Shown: positions 25,754 to 34,468 of the stretch, one piece after another | Layout: each line of letters opens with the position of its first letter | How positions within the stretch are numbered: the first letter of the stretch is position 1 | Assembly: GCF_044466355.1 (NCBI RefSeq) | Contig: NZ_JBITMQ010000012.1 | Coordinates: 62,001-126,000, forward strand | Direction: 5' to 3' | Source of the DNA: Actinophytocola sp044466355 | Lineage (GTDB): Bacteria > Actinomycetota > Actinomycetes > Mycobacteriales > Pseudonocardiaceae | Length of the DNA stretch: 64,000 nucleotides | Notes under the pieces: model-generated | The model's input: the letters and a program-made list of their open reading frames with translations, nothing else | Told to the model about the DNA's origin: nothing | Database searches by the model: none | Program-made: the position numbers and the translations under genes

Positions 25754-27448
25754 ATGGAGCTCCGGCATCGTTCTCGTGCGCTCGTGGAGGGGCCGGCCAG
25801 GGCCGGCGCGCGGGCGCAGCTCAAGGGCATGGGCTACGACGACGAGGCGCTGGCCAAGCCCTTCGTCGGGGTCGCGCACTGCTGGACCGAGACCATGCCG
25901 TGCAACTTCACGCACCGCACCCTCGCCGCCGCCGTCAAGGCCGGGATCCGGGCACGTCAGGGCACGCCCATGGAGGTCAACACGATCGCGATCTCCGACG
26001 GCATCACCATGGGCACCCCCGGTATGCGCACGTCCCTGGTCTCGCGGGAGGTCATCGCCGACTCGATCGAACTCGTCGCGCGCGGGCACTGCTTCGACGC
26101 GCTCGTCGGGATCGCGGGCTGTGACAAGACGCTGCCCGGTGTCGTGATGGCCATGGCACGGCTGGACATTCCCGGTGTCCTCCTCTACAGCGGCTCTATC
26201 CGTCCCGGCTGCTGGCAGGGCAGGGACGTCACCGTGCAGGAGGTCTTCGAGGCCGTCGGCGCCCACGCCGCGGGCCGGATCACCGACGCCGAACTGGCCG
26301 AGCTGGAGGCCGCCGCGTCACCGGGCGTGGGTGCGTGCGGTGGCCAGTTCACCGCCAACACCATGGCCATGGTGTTCGAGGTCATGGGCATCAGCCCGCT
26401 CGGCTCCGCCATGGTGCCCGCCGAGGACGAGGGCAAACCCGGGGTCGCCGAACGGGTCGGGCACCTCGCCATGGACGTGCTCGCCGCCGGCATCCGGCCC
26501 CGGGACGTGATCACCCGCGAGTCCATCCGCAACGCCATGACCGCCGTCGCCGCGTCCGGTGGGTCCACCAACGCCGTGCTGCACCTGCTCGCGATCGCCG
26601 CCGAGGCGGGCGTGGCCGTCGACATCGACGACATGGACGAGATCAGCGCCAAGACCCCGATGATCTGCGACCTCAGGCCCGGCGGCCGGTTCGTCGCCAC
26701 CGACCTGTACGCGGCGGGCGGCGTGCCCCTGCTGGTGCGGCGGCTCCTCGACGGCGGGCTGCTCGATCCCGACGCCGTGACCGTCACCGGACGGACGCTG
26801 GGCGAAGCCGCACGGGACGCCGAGGAAACCGCCGGTCAGGAGGTCGTGCTCCCGCTCGACCGGCCGCTCAAAGCCACCGGCGGCCTCGCGATCCTGCGCG
26901 GCAACCTCGCGCCGGACGGCTCCGTCGTGAAGCTGTCCGGGCACGAACGCCACTACCACCGTGGCCCAGCCCGCGTGTTCGACGGCGAGGAGGCCGCCAT
27001 GGCCGCCGTGCTCGCCGGGCAGATCAGGGCGGGCGACGTGGTGGTCATCCGCGCGGAGGGACCGGCGGGCGGGCCCGGCATGCGGGAGATGCTCGCGGTC
27101 ACCGGCGCGCTCATGGGCGCGGGACTCGGCGCGGACGTCGCACTGCTCACCGACGGCCGGTTCAGCGGCGCGACCAGGGGATTCATGGTCGGGCACGTGG
27201 CGCCGGAGGCAGCGCGCGGCGGCCCGATCGCGGCCGTTTCCGACGGCGACACGGTCACCATCGACGTCGCGGCCCGCCGCATCGACGTCGACCTGCCCGA
27301 CGAGGACATCGCGGTGCGGGCCGCGGCCTGGCAGCAGCCGCCCAACCCGTACCGGACCGGCGTGCTCGCGAAGTACGAGGCGCAGGTCGGCAGCGCCAGC
27401 ACGGGTGCGACGACCAACCCGGCGCTGCCGCCTCGCGGGGGAGTGTGA
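25754..27448 (+). CDS. ilvD: Dihydroxy-acid dehydratase
   Basis: 564 residues, full length. IlvD removes water from 2,3-dihydroxy-acids in isoleucine and valine synthesis. Hallmarks: the iron-sulfur ligands CWTETMPCN and GIAGCDKTLPG plus ACGGQFTANTMA, and the IlvD/Edd signature GLGADVALLTDGRFSGATRG near the C-terminus. The ATG follows GGAGG by five bases. Promoter control may involve the LysR neighbour or the DnaA-box element immediately upstream; neither is proved. Confidence 0.95.
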   Translation: MELRHRSRALVEGPARAGARAQLKGMGYDDEALAKPFVGVAHCWTETMPCNFTHRTLAAAVKAGIRARQGTPMEVNTIAISDGITMGTPGMRTSLVSREVIADSIELVARGHCFDALVGIAGCDKTLPGVVMAMARLDIPGVLLYSGSIRPGCWQGRDVTVQEVFEAVGAHAAGRITDAELAELEAAASPGVGACGGQFTANTMAMVFEVMGISPLGSAMVPAEDEGKPGVAERVGHLAMDVLAAGIRPRDVITRESIRNAMTAVAASGGSTNAVLHLLAIAAEAGVAVDIDDMDEISAKTPMICDLRPGGRFVATDLYAAGGVPLLVRRLLDGGLLDPDAVTVTGRTLGEAARDAEETAGQEVVLPLDRPLKATGGLAILRGNLAPDGSVVKLSGHERHYHRGPARVFDGEEAAMAAVLAGQIRAGDVVVIRAEGPAGGPGMREMLAVTGALMGAGLGADVALLTDGRFSGATRGFMVGHVAPEAARGGPIAAVSDGDTVTIDVAARRIDVDLPDEDIAVRAAAWQQPPNPYRTGVLAKYEAQVGSASTGATTNPALPPRGGV

Positions 27449-27512
27449 CGTTCGCGGCGGACCGTGCGCCATCACTGGTGGGGTCCTTCTACGTCGAGTC
27501 GAGGTTTGCTGA

Positions 27513-28139
27513 GTGACAGCTGGTCAGACGGCGGCTGACCTGTCCGCGGCGGTGCGGGCGGCCCGTGGCGGGGACGAGGCGGCGTTCCGGCTGCTGTACC
27601 GCGAGGTACAGCCCGGTCTGCTGCGGTACCTGCGCGGGTTGGTGGGCGGTGAGGACGCGGAGGATCTCGCGTCCGAGACCTGGCTGCAGATCGCGCGCGA
27701 CATCCGCACGTTCCGGGACGACGGCGCCGGCGGGTTCCGCGGCTGGGCGGCGACCATCGGACGCCACCGGGCGCTCGACCACATCCGGCGCATGCAGCGC
27801 CGCCCGGCACCCGGGCTGTCGGCGGAGGTGCTGGTCGACCTGCCGGACCGCAACGACACCGCGGAGCAGGCGATCACGCACGCGGCCACCAACGCGACCG
27901 TCGAACTCATCGCCACACTGCCCAAGGACCAGGCGGAGGCCGTGCTGCTGCGGGTCGTGATGGGGCTCGACGCGCAGGCCGTCGCCGCCGTCATGGGCAA
28001 GCGGCCCGGCGCGGTCCGGACCGCCGTCTGGCGAGGACTGCGCAAGCTCGGTGAGCGGCTCGAGGAAATGCCAGGTCGGGAGGTCGCAGCCACCGGTGTG
28101 ACACGCACAGGCGGCTCGACGCCAAGAAAGACGTCATGA
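27513..28139 (+). CDS. RNA polymerase sigma factor, ECF type
   Basis: 208 residues with sigma region 2 (FRLLYREVQPGLLRYLRGL, EDAEDLASETWLQIARDI, FRGWAATIGRHRALDHIRR) and region 4 (LPKDQAEAVLLRVVMGLDAQ, MGKRPGAVRTAVWRGLRKL). No region 3, hence an extracytoplasmic-function sigma. The last 25 residues form a disordered tail. Its stop overlaps the ATG of the next gene by four bases (ATGA), and that gene encodes a membrane-anchored protein which is the natural candidate anti-sigma factor. GTG start. Confidence 0.92.
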   Translation: MTAGQTAADLSAAVRAARGGDEAAFRLLYREVQPGLLRYLRGLVGGEDAEDLASETWLQIARDIRTFRDDGAGGFRGWAATIGRHRALDHIRRMQRRPAPGLSAEVLVDLPDRNDTAEQAITHAATNATVELIATLPKDQAEAVLLRVVMGLDAQAVAAVMGKRPGAVRTAVWRGLRKLGERLEEMPGREVAATGVTRTGGSTPRKTS

Positions 28140-29008
28140 GCATTCAAGGCACGCCACGTGTGGACCGCGACACCGCGGAGCGGCTGGTTGCCGGCCAGGG
28201 GGCCGGACCGGTCGCGGTGGTGCTGCGCGCTGCCGCCGCACCGGCACACGTGGGTGAGCTGGCGGGCGAGAGCGCCGCGGTCGCCGCGTTCCGGGAGGCG
28301 GCGAACGCACCCGCGCCGCACCGGTCGGTGTTCCGGCGGAGCGTCGCGAAGGCGTTGACCATCAAGGCTGTGCTGGTGGTGGCCGTCGCGGGCTCCACCG
28401 GGGTGGTGCTCGCCGCGAGCGAGGGCGCGCTGCCCGTGCCGTGGTCGAACGTCCCGGCCGACGCGCCGGGCACGACGACCCCGGTGCCGAACGCGCCCAT
28501 CGGCCGCGTCAGCGACGACCGGCCGTCGCCCGCGACGCCCGACCCGGCGATCGTCGGCCTGTGCGAGGCGTACACGGCGGGCGAGGACAAGGACCTCGAC
28601 ACCCCGGCGTTCCAGGCACTGGTCGATGCCGCGGGCGGAGAGGACGAGGTCGCGGAGTACTGCGAGATCGTCGAGACCACGGCGCCCAGCGCCACCGCGG
28701 GTGCGACCACGACCACGGGTAAACCCGAGGAGTCCGGCAAACCCGAGGAGCCCGGCGAGGACGCGCGGGATGATCGTCAGCCGGAGACCCCGACGGCCAG
28801 GACACCGAGCGAGACGGGACGTCCGTCCGAGAGACCCGGTGGTACCGAGCCGCCCACCGAGGAGATGCGCGACAGACCGACCAGGACAGAAACAGAGCAG
28901 ACGAGCGACCCCAGCGATGAGGTCACCGAGACTCCGGACAGCTCAGCCCCCGGCGCCGCATCCGCCGTGCCCCCCAGCGGCGCCGAACCGCCGTCAAAGG
29001 GCAGCTGA
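28136..29008 (+). CDS. Membrane-anchored Pro/Thr/Glu-rich protein, candidate anti-sigma factor
   Basis: 290 residues. A cytoplasmic N-terminus of about 75 residues (DTAERLVAGQGAGPVAVVLR, ELAGESAAVAAFREAANAP) could bind the sigma factor. One membrane helix (KAVLVVAVAGSTGVVLAAS, about 79-97) follows. The outer part is acidic and low-complexity, with KPEESGKPEEPGE and many Thr/Pro/Ser. There is no zinc-binding HxxxCxxC, so it is not a classical ZAS anti-sigma. Translational coupling to the ECF gene is the main evidence for the role. Confidence 0.78.
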   Translation: MSIQGTPRVDRDTAERLVAGQGAGPVAVVLRAAAAPAHVGELAGESAAVAAFREAANAPAPHRSVFRRSVAKALTIKAVLVVAVAGSTGVVLAASEGALPVPWSNVPADAPGTTTPVPNAPIGRVSDDRPSPATPDPAIVGLCEAYTAGEDKDLDTPAFQALVDAAGGEDEVAEYCEIVETTAPSATAGATTTTGKPEESGKPEEPGEDARDDRQPETPTARTPSETGRPSERPGGTEPPTEEMRDRPTRTETEQTSDPSDEVTETPDSSAPGAASAVPPSGAEPPSKGS

Positions 29009-29014
29009 CCGGAC

Positions 29015-29064
29015 GGAGTGGGTTCGGGTCCATACGACCCCAGATCCCGGCCCGAACCCACTCC
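29015..29064. terminator. Terminator after the sigma operon (first hairpin)
   Basis: Perfect 14-bp stem GGAGTGGGTTCGGG / CCCGAACCCACTCC with a 22-base loop, six bases after the stop codon. Confidence 0.75.
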
Positions 29065-29138
29065 CCCCAACCCGCGACCACCTCGGTGGTCGTTCCGGCC
29101 GAGAACCGAGACGGCTCACTCGGGACTCGGCCAACCCT

Positions 29139-29170
29139 GCCGGTGGCCCGGGTCTGTCCGGGCCACCGGC
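29139..29170. terminator. Terminator after the sigma operon (second hairpin)
   Basis: Perfect 13-bp stem GCCGGTGGCCCGG / CCGGGCCACCGGC with a 6-base loop and T/A-rich sequence just after (CCCCTTTACAAAGG). Confidence 0.75.
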
Positions 29171-29251
29171 CCCTTTACAAAGGCCGGCGCGCAGCGCCCG
29201 TCCCGCGCTGGTGCGGCACAGTGTGCCACGTTCCGCCGGTAGCGTGAGAGC

Positions 29252-29593
29252 GTGATCCTGCACATCACCGAACGCGCGGCGTACCGGCCGGGCGAACCGG
29301 TCACCGCCCCGTCGCTGACGACCGAGGGGTTCCTGCACTGCTCCGACCCCGGCACCGTGCACCTGCCCGCGAACCGGCTCTTCGCCGGCCGCACCGACAT
29401 GGTGCTGCTGGAGATCGACCCGTCGCGGCTCGACGTGCCGCTGCGCTGGGAGCCCGGGTCGCCGCCCATCCCCGGCGGGCCGTGGTTTCCGCACGTGTAC
29501 GGCCCGATCCCGGCCGAGGCCGTGGTGGCGGTGCACGAGTTCCCGCCCGGCCCGGACGGGTTCACGCTTCCGGGCTCGCTCCAGCGCGGTTGA
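29252..29593 (+). CDS. DUF952 domain protein
   Basis: 113 residues covering the whole DUF952 fold: LHITERAAYRPGEPVTAPSL, EGFLHCSD, and WFPHVYGPIPAEAVVAVHEF. The family resembles a small ADP-ribose-transfer-like fold; its biochemical role is unknown. The GTG start is six bases after TAGCGT, the leaderless arrangement. Stand-alone gene. Confidence 0.88.
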   Translation: MILHITERAAYRPGEPVTAPSLTTEGFLHCSDPGTVHLPANRLFAGRTDMVLLEIDPSRLDVPLRWEPGSPPIPGGPWFPHVYGPIPAEAVVAVHEFPPGPDGFTLPGSLQRG

Positions 29594-29595
29594 CG

Positions 29596-29808
29596 TCAGG
29601 CGGGCGGGACCAGGCCAGGCACCCAGCCCGGGTCGTCGGACTCACCGCACACCGGGCACGGCAGCTCCACCATCACACCGGGCGCCTTCTCGGCGAAGAC
29701 CACGCCGGTGCCCGGCAGGATCATCGGGCGGACCGTGCCGTCCTCGGCGCGGTACTGCGTGAGCTGACAGCACCCGTGGCACACGGTCCGCACGACCTCG
29801 TTCGCCAT
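29596..29808 (-). CDS. Small zinc-ribbon-like protein
   Basis: 70 residues with two Cys pairs, CHGC near the N-terminus and CPVC near the C-terminus, spaced as in a zinc ribbon. The ATG (MANEVVRTVCHGC) is preceded by GGAGG; a longer reading frame upstream has no support. Function unknown. It ends two bases from the end of the convergent DUF952 gene. Confidence 0.65.
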   Translation of the reverse strand: MANEVVRTVCHGCCQLTQYRAEDGTVRPMILPGTGVVFAEKAPGVMVELPCPVCGESDDPGWVPGLVPPA

Positions 29809-29963
29809 CACGGCCACCTCCGGGGGCAAGCGTGCCAGGGCAGTCTTCTCGGCGCCTCCGGAACCAGCGGCCAAAAAACCCGGCCGAACCCGTGCGCCGA
29901 TGTAGAGAAACCGCTCTCCCGCTCCGACCTGTTCCCGGTAGCCACCGGGAAGGGAGCAAGGAC

Positions 29964-30515
29964 ATGCGCAAGGTCATCTACTGGGTGCACACGTCCGTCG
30001 ACGGACACATCGCCGGCCCGAACGGCGAGTTCGACTGGCCCGCCATGGGGCCCGAGCTGAGCGCCTGGTCGGACGGGATCAACGACCGGGTCGACACGTT
30101 CCTGTACGGCCGTGTCGTGTGGGAGCTGATGTCCGGTTACTGGCCCACGGCCGACCAGATCTCCGACCACCCGCACGATCTCGCGTTCGCGAAGGTGTGG
30201 CGGCAGATGCCGAAGATCGTCTTCTCGCGCACGCTCACCGGCGCGGGGTGGGGCGCGCGAGTGGAGTCCGACGTGGAGAGCGCTCTCCACGAGTTGAAAG
30301 CCCAGTCGGGCAAGGACATGCTGCTGACGGGTGGGGCCGGGCTGGCCGCCACGCTCGCGGGCATGGACCTGATCGACGAGTACCAGGTGGTCGTGCACCC
30401 GGTCGTCCTCGGCGGTGGCAAGCGGCTGTTCCCGTTCGCCGAGCGGTTCGACCTGGAACTCGCGGAGACGAGGACGTTCGACGGCCGCGCGGTGCTGCTC
30501 AACTACCGCCGCTGA
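29964..30515 (+). CDS. Dihydrofolate reductase-family protein (RibD C-terminal domain)
   Basis: 183 residues with the RibD/DHFR-like NADPH-binding fold: VIYWVHTSVDGHIAGPNGEF at the start, TFLYGRVVWELM, IVFSRTL, and DMLLTGGAGLAATLAGMDL for the nucleotide loop. Stand-alone members of this family are general reductases of unknown substrate and common in actinobacteria. Start chosen for AGGGAG upstream. It overlaps the convergent ArsR gene by 17 bases and holds one exact palindrome read as ESAL. Confidence 0.88.
   Translation: MRKVIYWVHTSVDGHIAGPNGEFDWPAMGPELSAWSDGINDRVDTFLYGRVVWELMSGYWPTADQISDHPHDLAFAKVWRQMPKIVFSRTLTGAGWGARVESDVESALHELKAQSGKDMLLTGGAGLAATLAGMDLIDEYQVVVHPVVLGGGKRLFPFAERFDLELAETRTFDGRAVLLNYRR
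30275..30288. repeat. GGAGAGCGCTCTCC palindrome, copy 4
   Basis: Exact copy inside the dihydrofolate reductase-family gene, read as ESAL. Confidence 0.9.
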
Positions 30516-31467
30516 GCTGGGTGCCGAGCGGCGTGCGGGTGTGCCGCAGCCAGCGGCCCACCCGGTGCGTGGTGACGAGACCGGCGTCGCGCAGGACGGT
30601 CAGGTGTTCGCTGACCGTGCTGTTCGGCAGGCCGCAGCGCCGCGCGAGGCCCGTGGTCGACGTCGGCTCGGTGAGCGCGGACAGCAGAACGGCGCGGGTG
30701 CGCCCGATCAGGCGATCCAGCGCGGCGGGCGGATCGGTGCGCGGTGTCCACAGCGCGGCGATCCCGCGTGCCGGGTAGTCGATGGTCGGCAGCCACGGCT
30801 CGTCCAGCATCACGCCGACGTTCGGCCACTCGAACGTGCTCGGCATCAGCACCATGCCCTCCTCACCGACGTCGCGGTGCCCGTGGGTGCCCACGTCGAC
30901 GGTCAGCACCGGTTCGTGCCACCGGACACTCGGATGCAGGTCCGCGAGCACCGCGGCGAGGCCACCGTCGGCGAGCACGCCGGTCCGGTACGCGATGTCC
31001 CCGGCGAGCACGTCGCGCAGCCGCGGCCACCACGGCTCGATCAGCCGATCCCAGCACGCCTCGAGCGTGTCGGCCAGGAGAGCGCGTGCCCGTGGTGGGT
31101 GGTCCACCAGCGCCTGCGCGGGCGGTGGGAGGCGGCGGCCGTGGTGCGCGTGCAGGCACTGCGACAGCTCGGCCCGGACCTGGGCCGCCGGTGTCCGCCG
31201 GACCAGCGCCAGCTCGTCGGCGAACACCGGGTTCGGGCCCGCGGGCGGCGGCATCAGGAAGTCCGGGTTGTAGGTGCCGCGCATGACCTGCAGCAGCGGC
31301 GTCAGGTCCATCTCCTCGAGCGCCGGTGCGACCGCACGCAGCCACGGCCCGTGGTAGCCCTGCCGGTCCGGCCTGGTCAGCAGGCGGACCGCGCTCGTGG
31401 TCTCCCGCAGCGGGGAGATGGCCCACCGGCAGGTCGTGGTGGTGGTCAGGCGGAACGTGACCGGCAT
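30499..31467 (-). CDS. ArsR/SmtB-family regulator with N-terminal DUF5937-like domain
   Basis: 322 residues. The winged helix is at the C-terminus (about 255-315: IGRTRAVLLSALTEPTSTTG, LARRCGLPNSTVSEHLTVLR); the N-terminal 240 residues match the all-helical domain seen in actinobacterial ArsR-like regulators annotated DUF5937. It is divergent from an MFS exporter and has a TTTCGG/CCGAAA palindrome two bases upstream of its ATG, so repression of itself and the exporter is likely. There is no cysteine metal site of the classical ArsR kind; the ligand may be a drug. Confidence 0.85.
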   Translation of the reverse strand: MPVTFRLTTTTTCRWAISPLRETTSAVRLLTRPDRQGYHGPWLRAVAPALEEMDLTPLLQVMRGTYNPDFLMPPPAGPNPVFADELALVRRTPAAQVRAELSQCLHAHHGRRLPPPAQALVDHPPRARALLADTLEACWDRLIEPWWPRLRDVLAGDIAYRTGVLADGGLAAVLADLHPSVRWHEPVLTVDVGTHGHRDVGEEGMVLMPSTFEWPNVGVMLDEPWLPTIDYPARGIAALWTPRTDPPAALDRLIGRTRAVLLSALTEPTSTTGLARRCGLPNSTVSEHLTVLRDAGLVTTHRVGRWLRHTRTPLGTQLSGGS

Positions 31468-31469
31468 GG

Positions 31470-31487
31470 TTTCGGTTCTACCCGAAA
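31470..31487. promoter_or_regulatory. Operator between the ArsR-family regulator and the MFS exporter
   Basis: Palindrome TTTCGG-N6-CCGAAA in the 58-base divergent intergenic region, abutting the regulator start codon. Assigned to the ArsR-family protein by position. Confidence 0.7.
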
Positions 31488-31525
31488 TGATGGTCGCCTG
31501 GTCGTGTGCCACGCACGCTGCCGGC

Positions 31526-32710
31526 ATGTCGTTCCGCGTTCTCTGGTGGTCCCGCGCGATCTCGTTCGCCGGTGACGGGATAGGTCGCACCGCGCTCGTG
31601 CTGTACGCGGCGGGCAAGGGCGCGACGGCGGTCAGCGCGGTGCTGCTCGCGATCGCGCTGCCGCGGTTCCTCGGTCCCGTCGCGGGAGCGCTCTCCGACC
31701 GCGTCGACCAGCGCCGGCTGATGGCCGTCTGCGAGACCGGGCAGGCCGCGGTGTTCGCGGTGCTGGCCCTGCTGCTCCCACCGCTGCCCGTGCTCGTCGT
31801 GCTCGTACTGGTCAGCGGGTGCTTCGCGACGGCGTTCGTGCCCGCGGGCCGCAGCGCGGTGCCCGCCCTGGTGCCGGAGAGCGCTCTCGGACGCGCCAAC
31901 GCGCTGCTGGGCACCGCGTTCACCATCCAACTGGCGGTGGGCCCGACCGTCGGCGGCCTGGCGATGGAGCTGGGCGGCGCTCGGGCAGCGCTCTGCTTGA
32001 ACGCGCTGACCTTCCTCGTGTCGGCGCTGATCCTCACCCGCCTGCCCGCGCTCCGGTCAACCGGTGTCCACAACGGACTGTGGCGGGAAACCGCCGCCGG
32101 TCTGCGTTTCGTCGCGACCACCCCAGGGCCGAGAGCACTGGTGTCGTCCCTGTTCCTGGTGGTGTCGTTCGCCGCGATCGACAACGTGGCTCTGGTGTTC
32201 CTGGTGAGCGCTCTCCACGGCTCCGCGGCCGACTTCGGGCTGACGCAGGCCGCGTACGGGGTGGGCATGCTGGCCGCGTCCGGCCTGCTGAGCCTGGTGC
32301 TGGGGCGGCGGTCGGCGGTCGCGCTGCTGGTGGGTGGCATCGGGCTGGTGTCGACCGGCGCGATCGCGACCGCGTTGCTCCCGTCTCTGGCCGCGGTCGC
32401 CGTCGCGCAGGCGGTGGGCGGCATGGGCAATGCCGCGGAGAACATCGCGACGGACACGCTCGTGCAGCGGATCACCCCGCGCCACCTGCTCGGCCGGGCC
32501 TTCGGCGCCGTCGCGACCGCGGCACAACTGGGTTCGGCGGTCGCCTACGTGGTGGCCGGTCCGCTGATCGGGCTCGTCGGAGCCCACGGTGCGTTCCTGA
32601 TCGGGGGAGCGGGCACCGCGCTCGCGTTGCTGGTGGCGGTGCCCGCGCTCCGCGCGCACGCGCACGGCGACCGCGCGGGCGCGGGAGCCGAGGTCGCCCG
32701 TGGTCAGTGA
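31526..32710 (+). CDS. MFS transporter, drug-exporter-like
   Basis: 394 residues, about twelve membrane helices, with the MFS A-motif variant GALSDRVDQRRLM between helices 2 and 3. It resembles the DHA3/MefA-type macrolide exporters. The ATG was chosen because the first helix (SFRVLWWSRAISFAGDGIGR) begins right after it. It is divergent from the ArsR-family regulator and probably controlled by it. A one-end-changed palindrome (GGAGAGCGCTCTCG at 31876) encodes ESAL; shorter versions occur at 31685 and 32208. Confidence 0.9.
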   Translation: MSFRVLWWSRAISFAGDGIGRTALVLYAAGKGATAVSAVLLAIALPRFLGPVAGALSDRVDQRRLMAVCETGQAAVFAVLALLLPPLPVLVVLVLVSGCFATAFVPAGRSAVPALVPESALGRANALLGTAFTIQLAVGPTVGGLAMELGGARAALCLNALTFLVSALILTRLPALRSTGVHNGLWRETAAGLRFVATTPGPRALVSSLFLVVSFAAIDNVALVFLVSALHGSAADFGLTQAAYGVGMLAASGLLSLVLGRRSAVALLVGGIGLVSTGAIATALLPSLAAVAVAQAVGGMGNAAENIATDTLVQRITPRHLLGRAFGAVATAAQLGSAVAYVVAGPLIGLVGAHGAFLIGGAGTALALLVAVPALRAHAHGDRAGAGAEVARGQ

Positions 32711-32794
32711 GTCCACAACGGACAGTGCGGTGGCGGCGTCGCCGGTGATGCGCCAGTACGCCTCCGCCGCCTCGGGACGGGCGTCACCGGGCAC

Positions 32795-34107
32795 TCAGAG
32801 CTGGCCGAACAGCCAGTCGTCGGTGCGGCCGGGGTCGCGGACGGCGGCCGCGATCTCCGCGGCGGACACCGAGTCGCCGCTCTCCGCCAGTCGCAGCACC
32901 GCGTCGGCGAGGTCGCGCAGTGGTGCCTCGAAGCCACCCGTGTCGCGGGAGTCCAGCCATCCCGACAGCTCCCGCTGGTCCACTGTGGACCTGGCGGCGG
33001 CGACCGCCCGCCACAGGTCGTCGTAACCCCGGCGCACCGCCTGGGCCGAGGGCGATCCCGGTGGTTCGCCGCACGCCTGCACCAACCGCAACGCGTACAC
33101 CGCGAAGTCGTCGCCGGTGAGCCCGCCGTCGCGGTCACCGGTACGGCGGCCGAAGCCGGGACGTCGCGCCCACGCGACGATCTCGTCGACGCCCGCGCTC
33201 AACAGCCCCCGGTGCGTGGTGTCGTGCCGGTCGAACCGCACGTCCGCGCCGGTGCCGCGGACGTCCGCGTAGTACCGCGCCACCACGTCGGCGGGCACGA
33301 CGTCGTCGGCGTCGCCCGCGGTGAGCAGCACAGGGCGGTCCATGCGGGTCACCGGCACGCGGCACGCGTCCAGCAGCGGCGCGAGCCCGGGTCGTGTGTG
33401 CAGAGCGGTGAACCCGCTCTCGTCGTTGGTGACGTGCCAGGCGGCGTCGGAGACCTCGTCGAACCGGCCGACCGCGGCCAGCGCGACCAGCGCGCGGCCG
33501 GTCTCGGTGAGGACGCGCTCTCCCGCCCTGTGAGCAGGTACGGGAGCAGCGGCGACAGCGGCCGGTCGCCGTCGGCGGTCAGCTCGGCGACGAGCAGCGG
33601 CGCGTGCACCGGCGGCGCGATCGCGACGGTGCCGCGGAAATGCAGTTCTGGCGCGTACCGGCTCGCGACGAGACCGGTGAACAGCGCGGCGTGCGCGCCC
33701 CGCGAGAACCCGACGACGAGCCAGGCCTTGCCCACGTGTGGGTCCGTCGTCCGCGCCGCGCGGACGATGTCGACGACGTCGTCCGCGACCGCTTCGCCGT
33801 TGAGGTACGGGTGCGGGCCGAGGCTGTGCTGGTCGGCGACCGTCACCGCGTAGCCGGCGCCGAGCCACCGGTCGACGTGCACGCGCTCCGGCCCGGTCGG
33901 TCCTGGACCGAGGCCGGGCACGTAGCTGACCACCGGCCAGCCGCCCGGCGGCGGCGTCCCGACGGGCAGGAACACCGAACCGCCCGCCGCGCGGCCCGAA
34001 CCGTCGTATCCCGGGCTGTGGAAGACGATCCGGGCCGCGTCGGCGGCGTGCACCGGCCACTGCCAGTCGGGCACGGGATGCCGCTCCAGTACGTCACCGG
34101 TTCGCAC
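32795..34107 (-). pseudogene. Secretory-lipase-like alpha/beta hydrolase, frameshifted
   Basis: Reads in two frames. The first part has the oxyanion region (GGWPVVSYVPGLGPG) and nucleophile elbow GFSRGA; the second has the acid (TAGDADDVVPADVV) and histidine (DRHDTTHRGLLSAG) regions and ends DDWLFGQL. The join lies near 33520 where, read on the gene strand, GGGCGGGAGAGCGCGTCC occurs; removing one AG pair restores ...LLTGRERVLTETGRAL. The extra AG lies in a GGGAGAGCGC tract, a half-copy of the iterated palindrome. The first frame runs to a stop at 33349. The GTG start lies eight bases after TACGTT; an alternative GTG is at 34164. The gene is recently broken or the base call is wrong. Confidence 0.8.
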
Positions 34108-34191
34108 AGTCGTGGAACGTAGCCGGTGTGCGACAGGTTTACTTGTGGTGTCACCCGGCAGCACCAGGGCGTCACCCCGATGCCGCAGTGG

Positions 34192-34377
34192 TCACCGGCG
34201 CATGGACCAGCGACGGCCGTTCCGCGCCGGCAGGGACGCGCCGATGCCTGCCATGTGCAGGGCGAGGCAGAGCAGCCCGGCGGTCAGGAACGCGCTGGCG
34301 CTGATGCCGGTGGTGGCGTCGGCCAGATCCATGATCAGTGCGATGGCGAACAGCACCGCTGCGAGGATCGCAAGCAT
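34192..34377 (-). CDS. Small two-helix membrane protein
   Basis: 61 residues: MLAILAAVLFAIALIMDLAD forms the first helix, SAFLTAGLLCLALHMAGIGA the second, with a basic tail (RNGRRWSMRR). AAAGGATCC lies upstream as ribosome site. No family was recognised. Small proteins of this type are common in actinobacteria. Confidence 0.65.
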   Translation of the reverse strand: MLAILAAVLFAIALIMDLADATTGISASAFLTAGLLCLALHMAGIGASLPARNGRRWSMRR

Positions 34378-34468
34378 GGCGGGGATCCTTTCTGGGGACC
34401 TTCGTGCTCGCGGAATACCCTCGTCCCGAACGCCTCAATCCCTTGTGCCGCAGTGATCACGGCGAGAC

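Noticed and set aside
31685..31697. Shortened palindromes such as GGAGCGCTCTCC counted as full copies
   Set aside because: They lack one AG pair and were kept only as variants so as not to inflate the count.
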